A DNA stretch of 32,242 nt, taken from a virus. A program made the translations under genes and the position numbers. Positions within the stretch are counted from its first letter, which is position 1, and each line of letters begins with the position of its first letter. The stretch is taken from positions 1 through 32,242 of the IMG/VR virus record IMGVR_UViG_3300044591_001406; one strand, given 5' to 3'. Under the pieces are notes generated by a model. It saw nothing but the letters and a program-made list of their open reading frames with translations, searched no databases and was not told the DNA's origin. Shown piece by piece: positions 24,901 to 32,242 of the stretch.

Positions 24901-26238
24901 AGAATATGCAGCATCCGTTAAATTAAATGTATATACTCTAGCATCTCCAATTTTTGTTCCATTTGGAGATGAAGTTGAATTTTTTCTTTGATCATAAAGT
25001 GCTATTGTTTTATTAAATTTTGGGGTTCCGGAGACATTATTAACCCTTAAGAGATTTCCCATCTCAAATGGAACATTTGCTGCAGATATAGTTTCTTTAT
25101 CTCTAGGTTTATCAACATCAAGAATTGTTGTTCCAGTTGTAGTTACATCATATCCCTTAACGTAACATTTTCCTGGAGATATTTTTACACACATCAAATC
25201 ATCTGATGGCGTATTTCCTTGATCAGTTTTTTCGTTACTAAAAAATATTCCATTATTACCAAGTCTATCATTCAATGAATTATGTACTGAAGGAATGAAT
25301 GGATTTACTGAATAGTCTCCAGATTCATCATAAGTTCTTTGTGCAAAATAATCTTTGATTAAAGAATATTGAGTTTGTGTTTCAATTTTTTTAATCTTTC
25401 CATCTTGAACTCTTAATAATTCAATAAAATCTGTATCATTTGTATCTGTTAAAAGTTTTTTTGTTAGACTCAAATTAATTTTAAATCTATCTGCGCCAGG
25501 AGCTGCATAGTTAGTGAACCCTTTTGCATTATCATATAGTGTTTTATCATCTTTAGAGGTTATAATTAATTCATCAACTTTCAAACCAACTCTATAAGAT
25601 GGAGTATTTGTGTAATGATCAAGAATCAATGTGTCTGCTTCTACATTAGCAAAATACCCTCTAATAAAATATACACCCTTGGCAATAGAAACTGCAGATC
25701 CTATAGAAGTTGCATTTGATGATATCAATGATGCAAAAGGAGTTCCTGAATTAATAGTAGTATTTCCATATACTATAGTTTCATTTGCAGATAAAGATTC
25801 CCCGTCTTCAAATGGATTAAATTTGAAATTATTATCAGAATCTAAGTATTTTACATATATTGTTAAATCTGTCACATTATTTCCATCAGGTAATGCAACA
25901 TATTGAATAATTGCAGTTGTACCCGAAGATTGTCCTGTTATTTTTTTACCTACAAAATAATTAATATATACTGAAACATCAATGCCAAAATTGGTGGGAT
26001 TAAGTTTTACTGAATAGTATTGTCCATCATATCCCACATTACCTGGGATCACCATGGATCCCTCTTTGAACATATGACTACCAAAAGATTCTATTTGATT
26101 TTGAAGAATCGATTGAAAAGTTGTTAGTTCTCTAGCTTGAACTGGTCGCCCTGGATTAAATAAGACTTTATAATAATTCTTCTCAGAATTAAAATCATCA
26201 TAATATGGACTAACATTTAAATTTGTTTTTTGTGCCAT
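18913..26238 (-). CDS. Giant DUF4815-type virion/baseplate protein (2441 aa)
   Basis: Follows gp8 by 6 bp and fills, with four small genes, the interval of T4 genes 9-12 and wac. The N-terminal region (NVSPYYDDFNSEKNYYKVLF, NPGRPVQARELTTFQSILQN, GSHMFKEGSMVIPG) is the DUF4815-type domain found in marine T4-like phages. Other recognisable parts are DTLDFRPRVP, a region near residues 1580-1700 (TFAVGGRIEAPSAI, DLYFATKDEG, PIYLAPGRQYAVVI), a GxGY segment and a C-terminal domain ending LDLFVGYRIKIVMSG. At least four copies of a G..I.G.SSG..A module occur near residues 97, 480, 860 and 1480. Probably a baseplate-peripheral or fibre-like structural protein; I know of no direct functional assignment. 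Confidence 0.92.
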   Translation of the reverse strand: MAQKTNLNVSPYYDDFNSEKNYYKVLFNPGRPVQARELTTFQSILQNQIESFGSHMFKEGSMVIPGNVGYDGQYYSVKLNPTNFGIDVSVYINYFVGKKITGQSSGTTAIIQYVALPDGNNVTDLTIYVKYLDSDNNFKFNPFEDGESLSANETIVYGNTTINSGTPFASLISSNATSIGSAVSIAKGVYFIRGYFANVEADTLILDHYTNTPSYRVGLKVDELIITSKDDKTLYDNAKGFTNYAAPGADRFKINLSLTKKLLTDTNDTDFIELLRVQDGKIKKIETQTQYSLIKDYFAQRTYDESGDYSVNPFIPSVHNSLNDRLGNNGIFFSNEKTDQGNTPSDDLMCVKISPGKCYVKGYDVTTTGTTILDVDKPRDKETISAANVPFEMGNLLRVNNVSGTPKFNKTIALYDQRKNSTSSPNGTKIGDARVYTFNLTDAAYSNASTKWDLYLYDIQTYTKITLNSSVSSSELKKTSFIKGKSSGASGYATVDGSGSAVMYLRQTSGSFSVGEQIQLDGVDFPRTIKSVQTYSTDDIKSVYQSTSTSGYAIAFLADSYLEKFTLPNGVTSVNIDGSTGTTTSNGSVFTGIKIGSIIRYQEPGTTVETFNRVTGVSADGLSITLATVTSVSNVCEGSLPSTGLYNVSIGMPTIRNNTAGFLYTPLPNKNIASVNLSGSNLSISAQVTVSVAFGEAEISISDFGLTNSFLQAFDEERYSLHYDTGATEPLTSDKFVLSEDLTTATLTNLSLSGDVVVNASLIKNGITSKKKEYSRSRTINITLSKYSQSGSNASSSINDGLTYNRFYGLRVQDEEICLNYPDVAKIIAIYESFDTSAPVLDQIEFSASANVITNAIIGENILGNSSKAVARVVTKPSANTLGIVYLNENTFSAGESVTFEESNITTDIVSITEGKYKNLTSSYKLDKGQKEQYYDYSRIVRNDNNVEPSKQLLIVFDHYTVPASDSGDVFTVLSYDEQRFLSDIPSIGSKGVRCSDTLDFRPRVPVFSSTTESPFDFESRIFTNDPKIILSPNESSLIGYEYYLPRIDKLYVNKFGVLLLQKGVPAKSPKPPTKNDDVMEIATITLPAYLYNPSDAKITAVDNRRYTMRDIGLIENRVENLERVTSLSLLEASTASLQIQDAEGKDRFKSGFFVDDFKNYSLINMDVSKIQISQSRSSIGGNELRPIVSRNTLKSQLAPAKNLIDEELDLSTNFELLDSNVQKTGKVVTLKYNSIGWIEQPFATTQENVNPFHILEYIGNIKLTPEEDRWVRTVQLADRQVSASVNLKLDLGIVNINDVNRTGESTGSGSAVRYETEIFDRSNVVTTSSSNTNQSTTRAFLGSSIDQYMRSRNTEFSVSSLKAKTQFYHFLDGNSSVDFIPKLIEIANDTTLQNYGSSKQFEVGETVIGTYGGQDLITFRVASGDHKYGQFNSPSKTYQINPYFPDEKLSSTYSSSSKVLNVDTYSLCEEAQGKYRGYLVKGMRLVGQTSGAVAYVKDLRLITDNYGDLIGTFFLKDPNTDPAPTVRINTGKKTFKLNSSATNEAPLPGNKDLSSAEVLYTSEGTVETFENVVTTTITTVETTQTQTWKERVTHARYYDPLAQTFAVGGRIEAPSAINTNDDSNGAFVTAVDLYFATKDEGNNVVRVEIRTVEFGTPTRTVLGTPATLRPEDISISNNAEVATHVVFPEPIYLAPGRQYAVVIIADTSDKYYLWTAVMKEKTVNTASLPDADQVKYTKQFALGRLYKSQNGAEWTPSDDQDLKFKLYKAEFTSNTGTTFFYNPTLDESNGYVQKLNNNPLTTLPKTASIGITTSYILSDILTPGRKIGEDTITYRYGTIVGTGSSVSSVGLTTGGKNYVNDSNVSTFNITGKGSGLTLNISATNGVVNEAITIVSTGHGYAIGDVVGIVTSTVGTGSGSGAGAVITITGNSNSIDTLYLTGVQALDFTNNGSARLVYYDNSGNRISLANTYITSSSVTPQISPTNTNSGNFLKVDHFDHGMYSNTNQLIVKNVQSSTSPVVLTSELLAENITSISIGAGDTTNFATFEGIPVTPTNPGYVKVNNEIIGYSNVSASGVLTIISGGRGIDSTIVSTHSINSLMYKYELNGISLRRINKTHDISDLNIGLDGYYLEIDTSANGNYGIDRSADASGRPQLSFTSQQTVGGSEVLVTENIQFNALVPTYDILTPGSTTFVNANIRTVSGTSVGGDETSFLDEGFEPVQLGQLNSLNSTRIVCSKINESVKLTNLPRNKSFTTGITFSSEDKNLSPVLFTDIAFTEFYSNRIDKPIYDYASDGRVNSILYDPHASAYVSQTISLSNPAKCLKVILSAYCHESSDFRVLYSLDRADSSEISQSFELFPGYDNLKYNDNDGYLVLDQSRNSGRPDVKVPSSLNGEFREYEFTADNLDLFVGYRIKIVMSGTNQAYVPIIKQLRTLAVR

Positions 26239-26244
26239 TTTTCT

Positions 26245-27795
26245 TTAAAATTCCAGGATAATTTTAATGTCTTCTTTTTGTCGTGAACTTCTAGAAACTA
26301 GAGGTCGATTATCAATGTAAATAATATCGCCCGATGATTTATTTATCTCTGGATTTGCCAGTCCTTGAGTAAAAGTAACACCTAGGTCTATTACTTTACT
26401 TCCTACAGTAACTTTATTTGTGGGAGTAGGATTTCCAAAAGATGTATCAATAGATCCAGAAAAGGGTCCAATTGATCCCCCAGATGAACTAAATGGTAAA
26501 ACTTTAGAATCATCACTTACAGAATCATAGTCGGTCTGATCACTATTTCCAGTAGATCCAAAAAACAATGATCTATCTCGATAATACTTTAAAACTTTAG
26601 TTTCACTATCATAAGAAGCAACGTATCCCCTCGCAGTTCCTCCACTAACTGTTTGTGTAATTTCTTGTCCAATAGTAGGAGTGTTAGAACTAGAAGATAA
26701 TTTTATTGAATACAATGATGAATATTGATTATCTTTAAAAATATCATTAGTACCATATGTAATTGGATTTTTCAAAATACCAATTTGTGAAAAACTAGTG
26801 TCTGTTGGAAAATCCTTTGTAGAATCGTCAAATCTCGCATAAATTAAGACTTTATCAGTACCTAATTCGGTATAAAGATCATATCCATGTCCCTTAGAGG
26901 GTGGAATAATAGGTATAAGTTTTGCTGGATTATCAATAGTTGAAGGTTGAATTGGTCCTAAATCAACTATACCATAAGTATATCCGCTGCCTCCAGTAAC
27001 GACACTAGTTGAAACTATTACTCCATCTTGTGTTTCAACTAAAACCCTGCCACCACTACCATCTCCAAGAATATTACAAGTTCCAGTACTGTATCCACTT
27101 CCACCATTTTCAATATAAACTTTTTTAATTTGATTATTATTAGCAGAAGAATCTCCATTTTCTTTAATACGAAGTATTTCCGCATCATCAAGTAAATCCG
27201 AATTCCAATCATTAGGAACAACAATATACTCTGTAGAATCAAATTTAATTACATCTGATGGTGAAATGGTAAAAAGATATTTCCAAACATAACCATCTCC
27301 ACTTTCTCCAGCTGGGGATGGTTCTGCATCTGTAAATTTTGGTTGATCTAAAGATCCATTAATGGACGGATTTATACCAGAAGATCCGTTATCAATACAA
27401 ATGTAAACTCTATAGTCACTATTAATGACATAATAATTCGCATCATAAAGTCTACTAGAATCAGTTAATGGACTTCGATTTGAAATACTATAATCGTGCC
27501 TATACATTTCATATTTTGTATTAGCAGTCCATTCAATTTTTCTTATAATTCTTCTAATATTTGAACTTGTAATTCTTTTGCCAAAAATTGAGGTATCACG
27601 ATAATGAGATAGGTAGTCTAAATTATCAACAGGTGACAATGGATCAGTATTCCAATCATCAGTCCTCCCAAATCCAACTTGCGTAGGATTAGTCAATCCA
27701 AGAAATACATAATATGCATTTGCAGAATCTGTTACAGAATCCACAAAATTACTTGCATTTATAATTCTAAATTGATCTGTTACGACTGCAGACAT
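26245..27795 (-). CDS. gp8: Baseplate wedge subunit gp8
   Basis: Component of the six baseplate wedges. The 516 residues compare with 334 in T4. The N-terminal part (FRIINASNFVDSVTDSANAY, YYVFLGL, then RRIIRKIEWTANTKYEMYRH), YYVINSDYRVYICIDN and GDGYVWKYLFTISPSDVIKF are typical of gp8, including marine-phage versions. The C terminus returns to family type (GDIIYIDNRPLVSRSSRQKED, IKIILEF). The middle carries an insertion with two GGSGY units and an SGGTARGYV module also present in other virion proteins here. A perfect late promoter is 17 nt from the ATG; no clear ribosome site is visible. Confidence 0.93.
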   Translation of the reverse strand: MSAVVTDQFRIINASNFVDSVTDSANAYYVFLGLTNPTQVGFGRTDDWNTDPLSPVDNLDYLSHYRDTSIFGKRITSSNIRRIIRKIEWTANTKYEMYRHDYSISNRSPLTDSSRLYDANYYVINSDYRVYICIDNGSSGINPSINGSLDQPKFTDAEPSPAGESGDGYVWKYLFTISPSDVIKFDSTEYIVVPNDWNSDLLDDAEILRIKENGDSSANNNQIKKVYIENGGSGYSTGTCNILGDGSGGRVLVETQDGVIVSTSVVTGGSGYTYGIVDLGPIQPSTIDNPAKLIPIIPPSKGHGYDLYTELGTDKVLIYARFDDSTKDFPTDTSFSQIGILKNPITYGTNDIFKDNQYSSLYSIKLSSSSNTPTIGQEITQTVSGGTARGYVASYDSETKVLKYYRDRSLFFGSTGNSDQTDYDSVSDDSKVLPFSSSGGSIGPFSGSIDTSFGNPTPTNKVTVGSKVIDLGVTFTQGLANPEINKSSGDIIYIDNRPLVSRSSRQKEDIKIILEF

Positions 27796-27812
27796 ATTAC
27801 TAGTTTTTTCTA

Positions 27813-27820
27813 TATTTATA
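27813..27820 (-). promoter_or_regulatory. T4-type late promoter upstream of gp8
   Basis: Exact TATAAATA on the minus strand in the 33-bp gap, 17 nt before the gp8 ATG. It would drive gp8, the giant gene and the two tiny genes. Confidence 0.86.
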
Positions 27821-27828
27821 ATCCATCA

Positions 27829-30800
27829 TTAGGATATTTTTTTAGGTAATGATCCAGTGCCTCGTATACCAATACCTTGCTCCCCAGTGCTTCTTCTTTG
27901 AATTGTTGAAAGAGTTGTTAATCCAGCACCAACATCAATTATGTTTCCAGAAACACCTATTGAAATTGGCGAACTAGATCTAGTAAATCCACTCATTCTT
28001 CCCCAAGAGAAATTTCCGACCATAGATTCAAAAGTTGTAAGACCTATTGTAGAAGTTGTGGATAATATATTGCAAGTAATGATTCCAATATTTTGTGATA
28101 CATAAGATGCACTAATATTATAAATGTTATCTAAGAAGGTATTTGCAATTCCAACAACTGAAGAATCTGAAGTATAAATTGAAGTAACTCCCATTCCAAT
28201 ATTTGTATTAAAAATATAAATTGGATAACCAGTTGGGACACTCATCGCTACTCCAACAGGGCACTTTAAATAAAATTTAAGTGCCAAAGGAACTCCTATT
28301 CCAGATGTTGTAGTTATGCCAGTAATGATCCCCGAAGAACCTTGAACAACAGAGATATTAGTTATAACTTCTTTTTTGAAATTAGTAGTTAATCCAACAG
28401 TATTTACAGAATTGGGATCAATAATTATAGCATTAAATTGTGGAGTATTGTCATTCTCATAATTAAAGAATTGTGCATTGTCAACAAAAATCTCATTATC
28501 AGTAATAGAAAAATCTTTAATTATTTTGGCAGTTGGGTATACTAATGATTCAATGGAATCTCTAGATTTATAAACTATTTCACCGTTAATAAAACTATCT
28601 TTTTTTTGTTTGATCCAACTCATTGGTTTATAATTTACAGTATCCACACCTTGATCAGAATATGAATTAGTTTCAAATTTATCAGAGTATGTTAAATCAA
28701 ATACTATTCTTTTATTTTGAGATACTGTTTCTCTTATATCATTTCTTTTTAATATTTGAATAGTATCACCTTTTTTTATAGTTTCTGGCACGTCTAAATT
28801 AAGTTTACTATCAGAACCCTTAGTTCCTCTATAAAAGAATATTGCAATTTTATCTTCTGGTTTTGGTGCAGAAGTAAATACAAAAGATGTTCCTCCAACG
28901 AATTGATATGAAACTCCAGGTTCTTGAATAACTCCATTAATAACAATAAACAATAAGTTATTTAAATCTATAGTAGAATCTGGTAATGTTTCAAAACTAA
29001 GTAGTTGTGAATTATAATATAATGGAAATCTGGTTCTTACTCCATCTTGATAATTTTTTACTGAATCTATATAATCAAGTTCACCAAATTGCCAAGATGC
29101 AAAGGAATCTGAAAATGTATCAATAACTGTCAGTTGAAATTCTGATATTGGAGACAATAATCTTCTATCAGTAACTAATCCAACAGGTTTAAACACATCT
29201 CCACGATTAAATGAATATCCTTGTCTAGCAATTTTAAATGAGGATACACCAAAATAAGTAGATCCTATTCCAGTAGAAGAGGTAATACCAGCATCAACAT
29301 CAACTGTTAATAATAATCCAATTCCTGTGTCTGTTGTTGATCCAATCCCCAATCTGGAAATTCCAATAACTTCCAAATTCTCATAAGATGGTGGAGAAAC
29401 TAATATTTTTGGATTTGTGTATCCTGTTCCACCATCGCCAATAATTGTAAAAGATAATGTTCCTCCTGCGCCAACAGACGCTCTTATAGACGCTGCTGTT
29501 CCAGTATGTCCACTTTGATATACACTTACACCTATAGAAACAATTCCATTATATCCAGAACCAAGATTATCGGTAGTTCCTAGACCAACTGATACAATAC
29601 TACCTCCTGCGCCAACTACGGCAGTAACTGACACCCCAACAAGAGGTGCATACCCTAATCCAAGTGTTGATCCAAGAGAAACAATTATTCCTCCTCTTGG
29701 TGTTTGATTTTGATTTACATCCAATTCAGAAGTAATAAATTGTCCATTAGCTGGATTTTGGATGCCAGAAAATACAACACTTGATATTCCAGAATTGTCA
29801 TTTCCAATAATTATAAAATTATTTTCTGGATTATTATCTGTTGTTGGAGTTTGGAAAATTCCATTTATAAAGAGAATTCCATTTCCTCCGATAGTTCCCA
29901 ATCCTACAGTACTAATTCCTTGATTGGTTAATGTAAAAGTTCTTCCTATTCCTGTAAATTTATAAGATATATCATCATAAATTTGATTTGTACTATAATC
30001 ATTTCTTAAAAATACTCTTCCAGAAAAATCTGAAGTTTCATATAATAAATTGCTTCTACCTATTCTTAATTGTGGATTTCCTCTTGGTGCTTCTACAAAG
30101 AAAATTTTACTTCCAACAATATTAAAAGATCCTCTATAAATTGTTCCAATTCCTGTAGTATCAGCATGATTAGTTGCAGATGAACCAACAAAACCTCTAG
30201 AAACTTCAACTAATGAGAAAGATCCTGAATTAGTAATAGGGCCGACACTTGTAGTACCAAGTCCAACAGAGATGACTTTCATATACTCATTATCAACTCT
30301 AAGTATATCTTTTGGTACTATTGAAGAAATACCACTTAGAGAAAATATAGTTGAAGTAGCATTAATTTGTCCACCATTGTTGGTAAGTCTATAATTTATT
30401 GGTGTATATGATAGTGGATATTGTGCAATATTATCTACAGTAATTAATGATTTATCATTTTTGTGATACATTTCAAGTTGGTGAGCATTTCCCAGTCCAT
30501 AAGAAGTAAACGTTACACCTATTCCCAATAATGCATAATCTTTTCTAGTTGATAATTTAAACGTATTATCAGAAATTTTGATCACATACACTTCTGATGG
30601 CAACCTATCAGTAACAATTCCAGAAGAATTTAACGTATGTCCTATTCCTACAGCACTTTCACCAATTCCAATAAATGTAGATTTGGGAGTATAAATCAAT
30701 CTCTCAGCATTACTAAAGAAGTGATTTGGAATTGTAAATCTACCAGTAGAAGGATTTAAAACTGTTATATCAGTAGGATTAAAAGTTTTTGCAAATATTG

Positions 30801-32242
30801 GTATTTCATTTGTTTTTAAATCAAAATCCAATCTTGAAATTCTATCACCATTAATTGCATTATAAGAAACAATTTCAAAAGATTCATCAACTTTTCCATA
30901 AGAAAGATTTGGTGGAATATTTTCAGTATTTGTAGCAGTGTATATGCATTGATTAAATGAAAGAATATTAATATTTGAATTTATATTTGGATCTTTATAA
31001 AATTTAAATTGGAAATTGTTACCAGAATATTCTGCTCCAAATGTTCCTATTCCCAATGTTCCTATTCCTAATGCTCCTTCAACTGAAAGAAATGTAGATT
31101 GTTGAATATAGAAATTTGTTTGGTCATGAACTAATAAAATCTTATGTAAAGAACTAGTCGATCCCATGCTTACTTTAACAAAAGATTTAATTGCATTAAA
31201 ATCAAATTTATTTAAAGTTGTTAAAGTTGTAGATGCTGAAGAAACATTTTTTAGATACTTAGATTCATACATTGCAGTCTGCTCATAACCATCTATTTCT
31301 CCAGGTAATTTGAATCTATATGTCCCTACTCCAACTGATGTCGATCCAAATCCAACAATTTTTGAACTAATATTTACAGTATTTGTTGAATTATTAGTAT
31401 AGTTTAATGACAATATTCCACCAGGTGAAATATTGGATCCAAAAGTTCCAATCAAATTGCCAGAATAATTATTTGTCGAAGATTCTGAGTCAAAATAATA
31501 TTCTGAAATGTAAGTATTTGTACCATCATAGTTTAGATAAACATTGACAAAATTCATTTGATTAGTTAAATTGTCAACTATTTTAACATTTGCATATAAA
31601 GATTCAAAATTATATGATGGGATAGAAATGATTGTAGTTGTTATTCCGGATTGTGAAGTTGTTACTACGCCACTCAAATTTACAAATCCTATAGATGTAG
31701 TTCCAATCCCTGCAGTAGATGAATTAAATTTGCTACGAATTAATTTAATATCATAATCATAATCATATGGATTTGTTGGAATAAACTGAATATAATTTTC
31801 ACCTATTTCATCTTCATAAATTGAAAATTGCCCAATCTGTTCTCCGGGAATATGAGTAGTTCCTGCTCCAACTCCAGTTAATGATTCTTGTTCGAGTAAG
31901 AAAACATTAGTACCATTATTCAGTATTATTAATTCTGTTAATTGTATCTGTGTATATGAAGTATTCGAAATTTTAAAAAGTAATTCATTATATGAATCTG
32001 AAGAATTTAATTTAAAAACATTTAAAAATGTTAATGGAGTTCCATCAATATCAGAAAAGTTTTTACTTATGTCATCTATTTTTAAAACTACATTACTTAT
32101 ACATTGAATATAGTCGGATAATTTTTTATTCTTTAATTTTATAAACTTTGATGAATTATTTACTGTATCAATATCATTAACTAAATCAAAATTATAAATT
32201 GTATCTACTTTATTTTCTTCTACTATATTATTGACAATATTT
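27829..32242 (-). CDS. Giant virion structural protein, 5' end beyond window (at least 1470 codons)
   Basis: The frame is open from its stop at 27829 to the right edge, so the start lies outside. A TTG at 31677 gives an apparent 1282-residue product, but 188 more in-frame codons upstream continue the same protein (for example YNELLFKISNTSYTQIQLTE and ENYIQFIPTNPYDYDYDIKL). It is Gly/Ile/Ser/Thr/Asn-rich with many GIG, GIGT and VGLGTT motifs, three GxGY units around 29395-29675 and a VDNEYMKV...SRGFVGSSATNH module at 30155-30305. The C-terminal third looks globular (LDYIDSVKNYQDGVRTRFPL, INGVIQEPGVSYQF, SWIKQKKDSFINGEIVYKSR). It precedes gp8, the place of gp7 in T4; marine phages often have a large structural protein here, sometimes called VrlC. 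No clear gp7 signature was seen. Confidence 0.9.
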   Translation of the reverse strand, partial: NIVNNIVEENKVDTIYNFDLVNDIDTVNNSSKFIKLKNKKLSDYIQCISNVVLKIDDISKNFSDIDGTPLTFLNVFKLNSSDSYNELLFKISNTSYTQIQLTELIILNNGTNVFLLEQESLTGVGAGTTHIPGEQIGQFSIYEDEIGENYIQFIPTNPYDYDYDIKLIRSKFNSSTAGIGTTSIGFVNLSGVVTTSQSGITTTIISIPSYNFESLYANVKIVDNLTNQMNFVNVYLNYDGTNTYISEYYFDSESSTNNYSGNLIGTFGSNISPGGILSLNYTNNSTNTVNISSKIVGFGSTSVGVGTYRFKLPGEIDGYEQTAMYESKYLKNVSSASTTLTTLNKFDFNAIKSFVKVSMGSTSSLHKILLVHDQTNFYIQQSTFLSVEGALGIGTLGIGTFGAEYSGNNFQFKFYKDPNINSNINILSFNQCIYTATNTENIPPNLSYGKVDESFEIVSYNAINGDRISRLDFDLKTNEIPIFAKTFNPTDITVLNPSTGRFTIPNHFFSNAERLIYTPKSTFIGIGESAVGIGHTLNSSGIVTDRLPSEVYVIKISDNTFKLSTRKDYALLGIGVTFTSYGLGNAHQLEMYHKNDKSLITVDNIAQYPLSYTPINYRLTNNGGQINATSTIFSLSGISSIVPKDILRVDNEYMKVISVGLGTTSVGPITNSGSFSLVEVSRGFVGSSATNHADTTGIGTIYRGSFNIVGSKIFFVEAPRGNPQLRIGRSNLLYETSDFSGRVFLRNDYSTNQIYDDISYKFTGIGRTFTLTNQGISTVGLGTIGGNGILFINGIFQTPTTDNNPENNFIIIGNDNSGISSVVFSGIQNPANGQFITSELDVNQNQTPRGGIIVSLGSTLGLGYAPLVGVSVTAVVGAGGSIVSVGLGTTDNLGSGYNGIVSIGVSVYQSGHTGTAASIRASVGAGGTLSFTIIGDGGTGYTNPKILVSPPSYENLEVIGISRLGIGSTTDTGIGLLLTVDVDAGITSSTGIGSTYFGVSSFKIARQGYSFNRGDVFKPVGLVTDRRLLSPISEFQLTVIDTFSDSFASWQFGELDYIDSVKNYQDGVRTRFPLYYNSQLLSFETLPDSTIDLNNLLFIVINGVIQEPGVSYQFVGGTSFVFTSAPKPEDKIAIFFYRGTKGSDSKLNLDVPETIKKGDTIQILKRNDIRETVSQNKRIVFDLTYSDKFETNSYSDQGVDTVNYKPMSWIKQKKDSFINGEIVYKSRDSIESLVYPTAKIIKDFSITDNEIFVDNAQFFNYENDNTPQFNAIIIDPNSVNTVGLTTNFKKEVITNISVVQGSSGIITGITTTSGIGVPLALKFYLKCPVGVAMSVPTGYPIYIFNTNIGMGVTSIYTSDSSVVGIANTFLDNIYNISASYVSQNIGIITCNILSTTSTIGLTTFESMVGNFSWGRMSGFTRSSSPISIGVSGNIIDVGAGLTTLSTIQRRSTGEQGIGIRGTGSLPKKIS
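31040..31068 (-). repeat. 15-bp direct repeat encoding LGIGT units
   Basis: A 14-bp core (plus strand AATGTTCCTATTCC) occurs at 31040-31053 and 31055-31068, with a third degenerate copy after it. It encodes LGIGTLGIGTFG. Confidence 0.7.

Noticed and set aside
27039-27242. Minus-strand 67-codon frame inside gp8
   Set aside because: Alternate frame of a firmly identified gene; Ile/Leu-rich by AT bias.
1-32242. CRISPR array, tRNA cluster, prophage attachment site or metabolic genes
   Set aside because: No regularly spaced repeats, no cloverleaf-like sequence noticed, no integrase; every stretch is accounted for by structural genes.

Overview
This window is the late structural (morphogenesis) region of a T4-like contractile-tailed phage. 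All recognisable genes lie on the minus strand, so transcription and the T4-style gene order run from right to left. The order gp8, gp13, gp14, gp15, gp16, gp17, gp18, gp19, gp20, gp67, gp21, gp22, gp23 is the T4 head, neck and tail order. The DNA is strongly AT-rich. The extra genes (a DUF4815-type giant protein, a mosaic DUF protein between the terminase subunits, enlarged gp14, gp18 and gp22) are the kind carried by marine T4-like phages of cyanobacteria or SAR11. The sequence alone does not settle the host. No tRNA, CRISPR, IS element or metabolic gene was seen, and no intergenic gap exceeds about 60 bp.

Layout, in direction of transcription. 32242-27829: 5'-truncated giant virion protein that runs off the right edge. 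27795-26245: gp8 baseplate wedge. 26238-18913: 2441-residue DUF4815-type virion protein. 18916-18547: two tiny genes. 18516-17831: two small beta-rich proteins. 17831-14792: gp13, gp14 and gp15 (neck and tail terminator). 14779-14351: gp16 small terminase. 14342-10253: three non-T4 genes (mosaic DUF protein, a small protein with a capsid-targeting-like N terminus, a repeat-bearing virion protein). 10246-8525: gp17 large terminase. 8467-3467: sheath, tube and portal. 3436-2083: gp67, an unknown 174-residue protein and the gp21 protease. 2045-906: gp22 scaffold. 852-1: N-terminal part of the major capsid protein gp23.

Five perfect TATAAATA late-promoter octamers sit exactly at gene junctions (upstream of gp8, the 114-residue gene, gp18, gp67 and gp22), with a one-mismatch copy before gp23. 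They divide the region into transcription units: baseplate; neck, packaging and internal proteins; tail and portal; prohead core and protease; scaffold; capsid. Many genes inside units overlap by 1-4 nt.

The most interesting signals are: (i) at least three beta-rich sequence modules shared among otherwise unrelated virion proteins (gp8, gp14, gp18, the two giants); (ii) a possible internal-protein locus between gp16 and gp17, with a T4-like capsid-targeting sequence and a mosaic protein whose modules are separated by short hydrophobic-Lys-Glu linkers; (iii) one giant gene with four small ones occupying the place of T4 genes 9-12 and wac.
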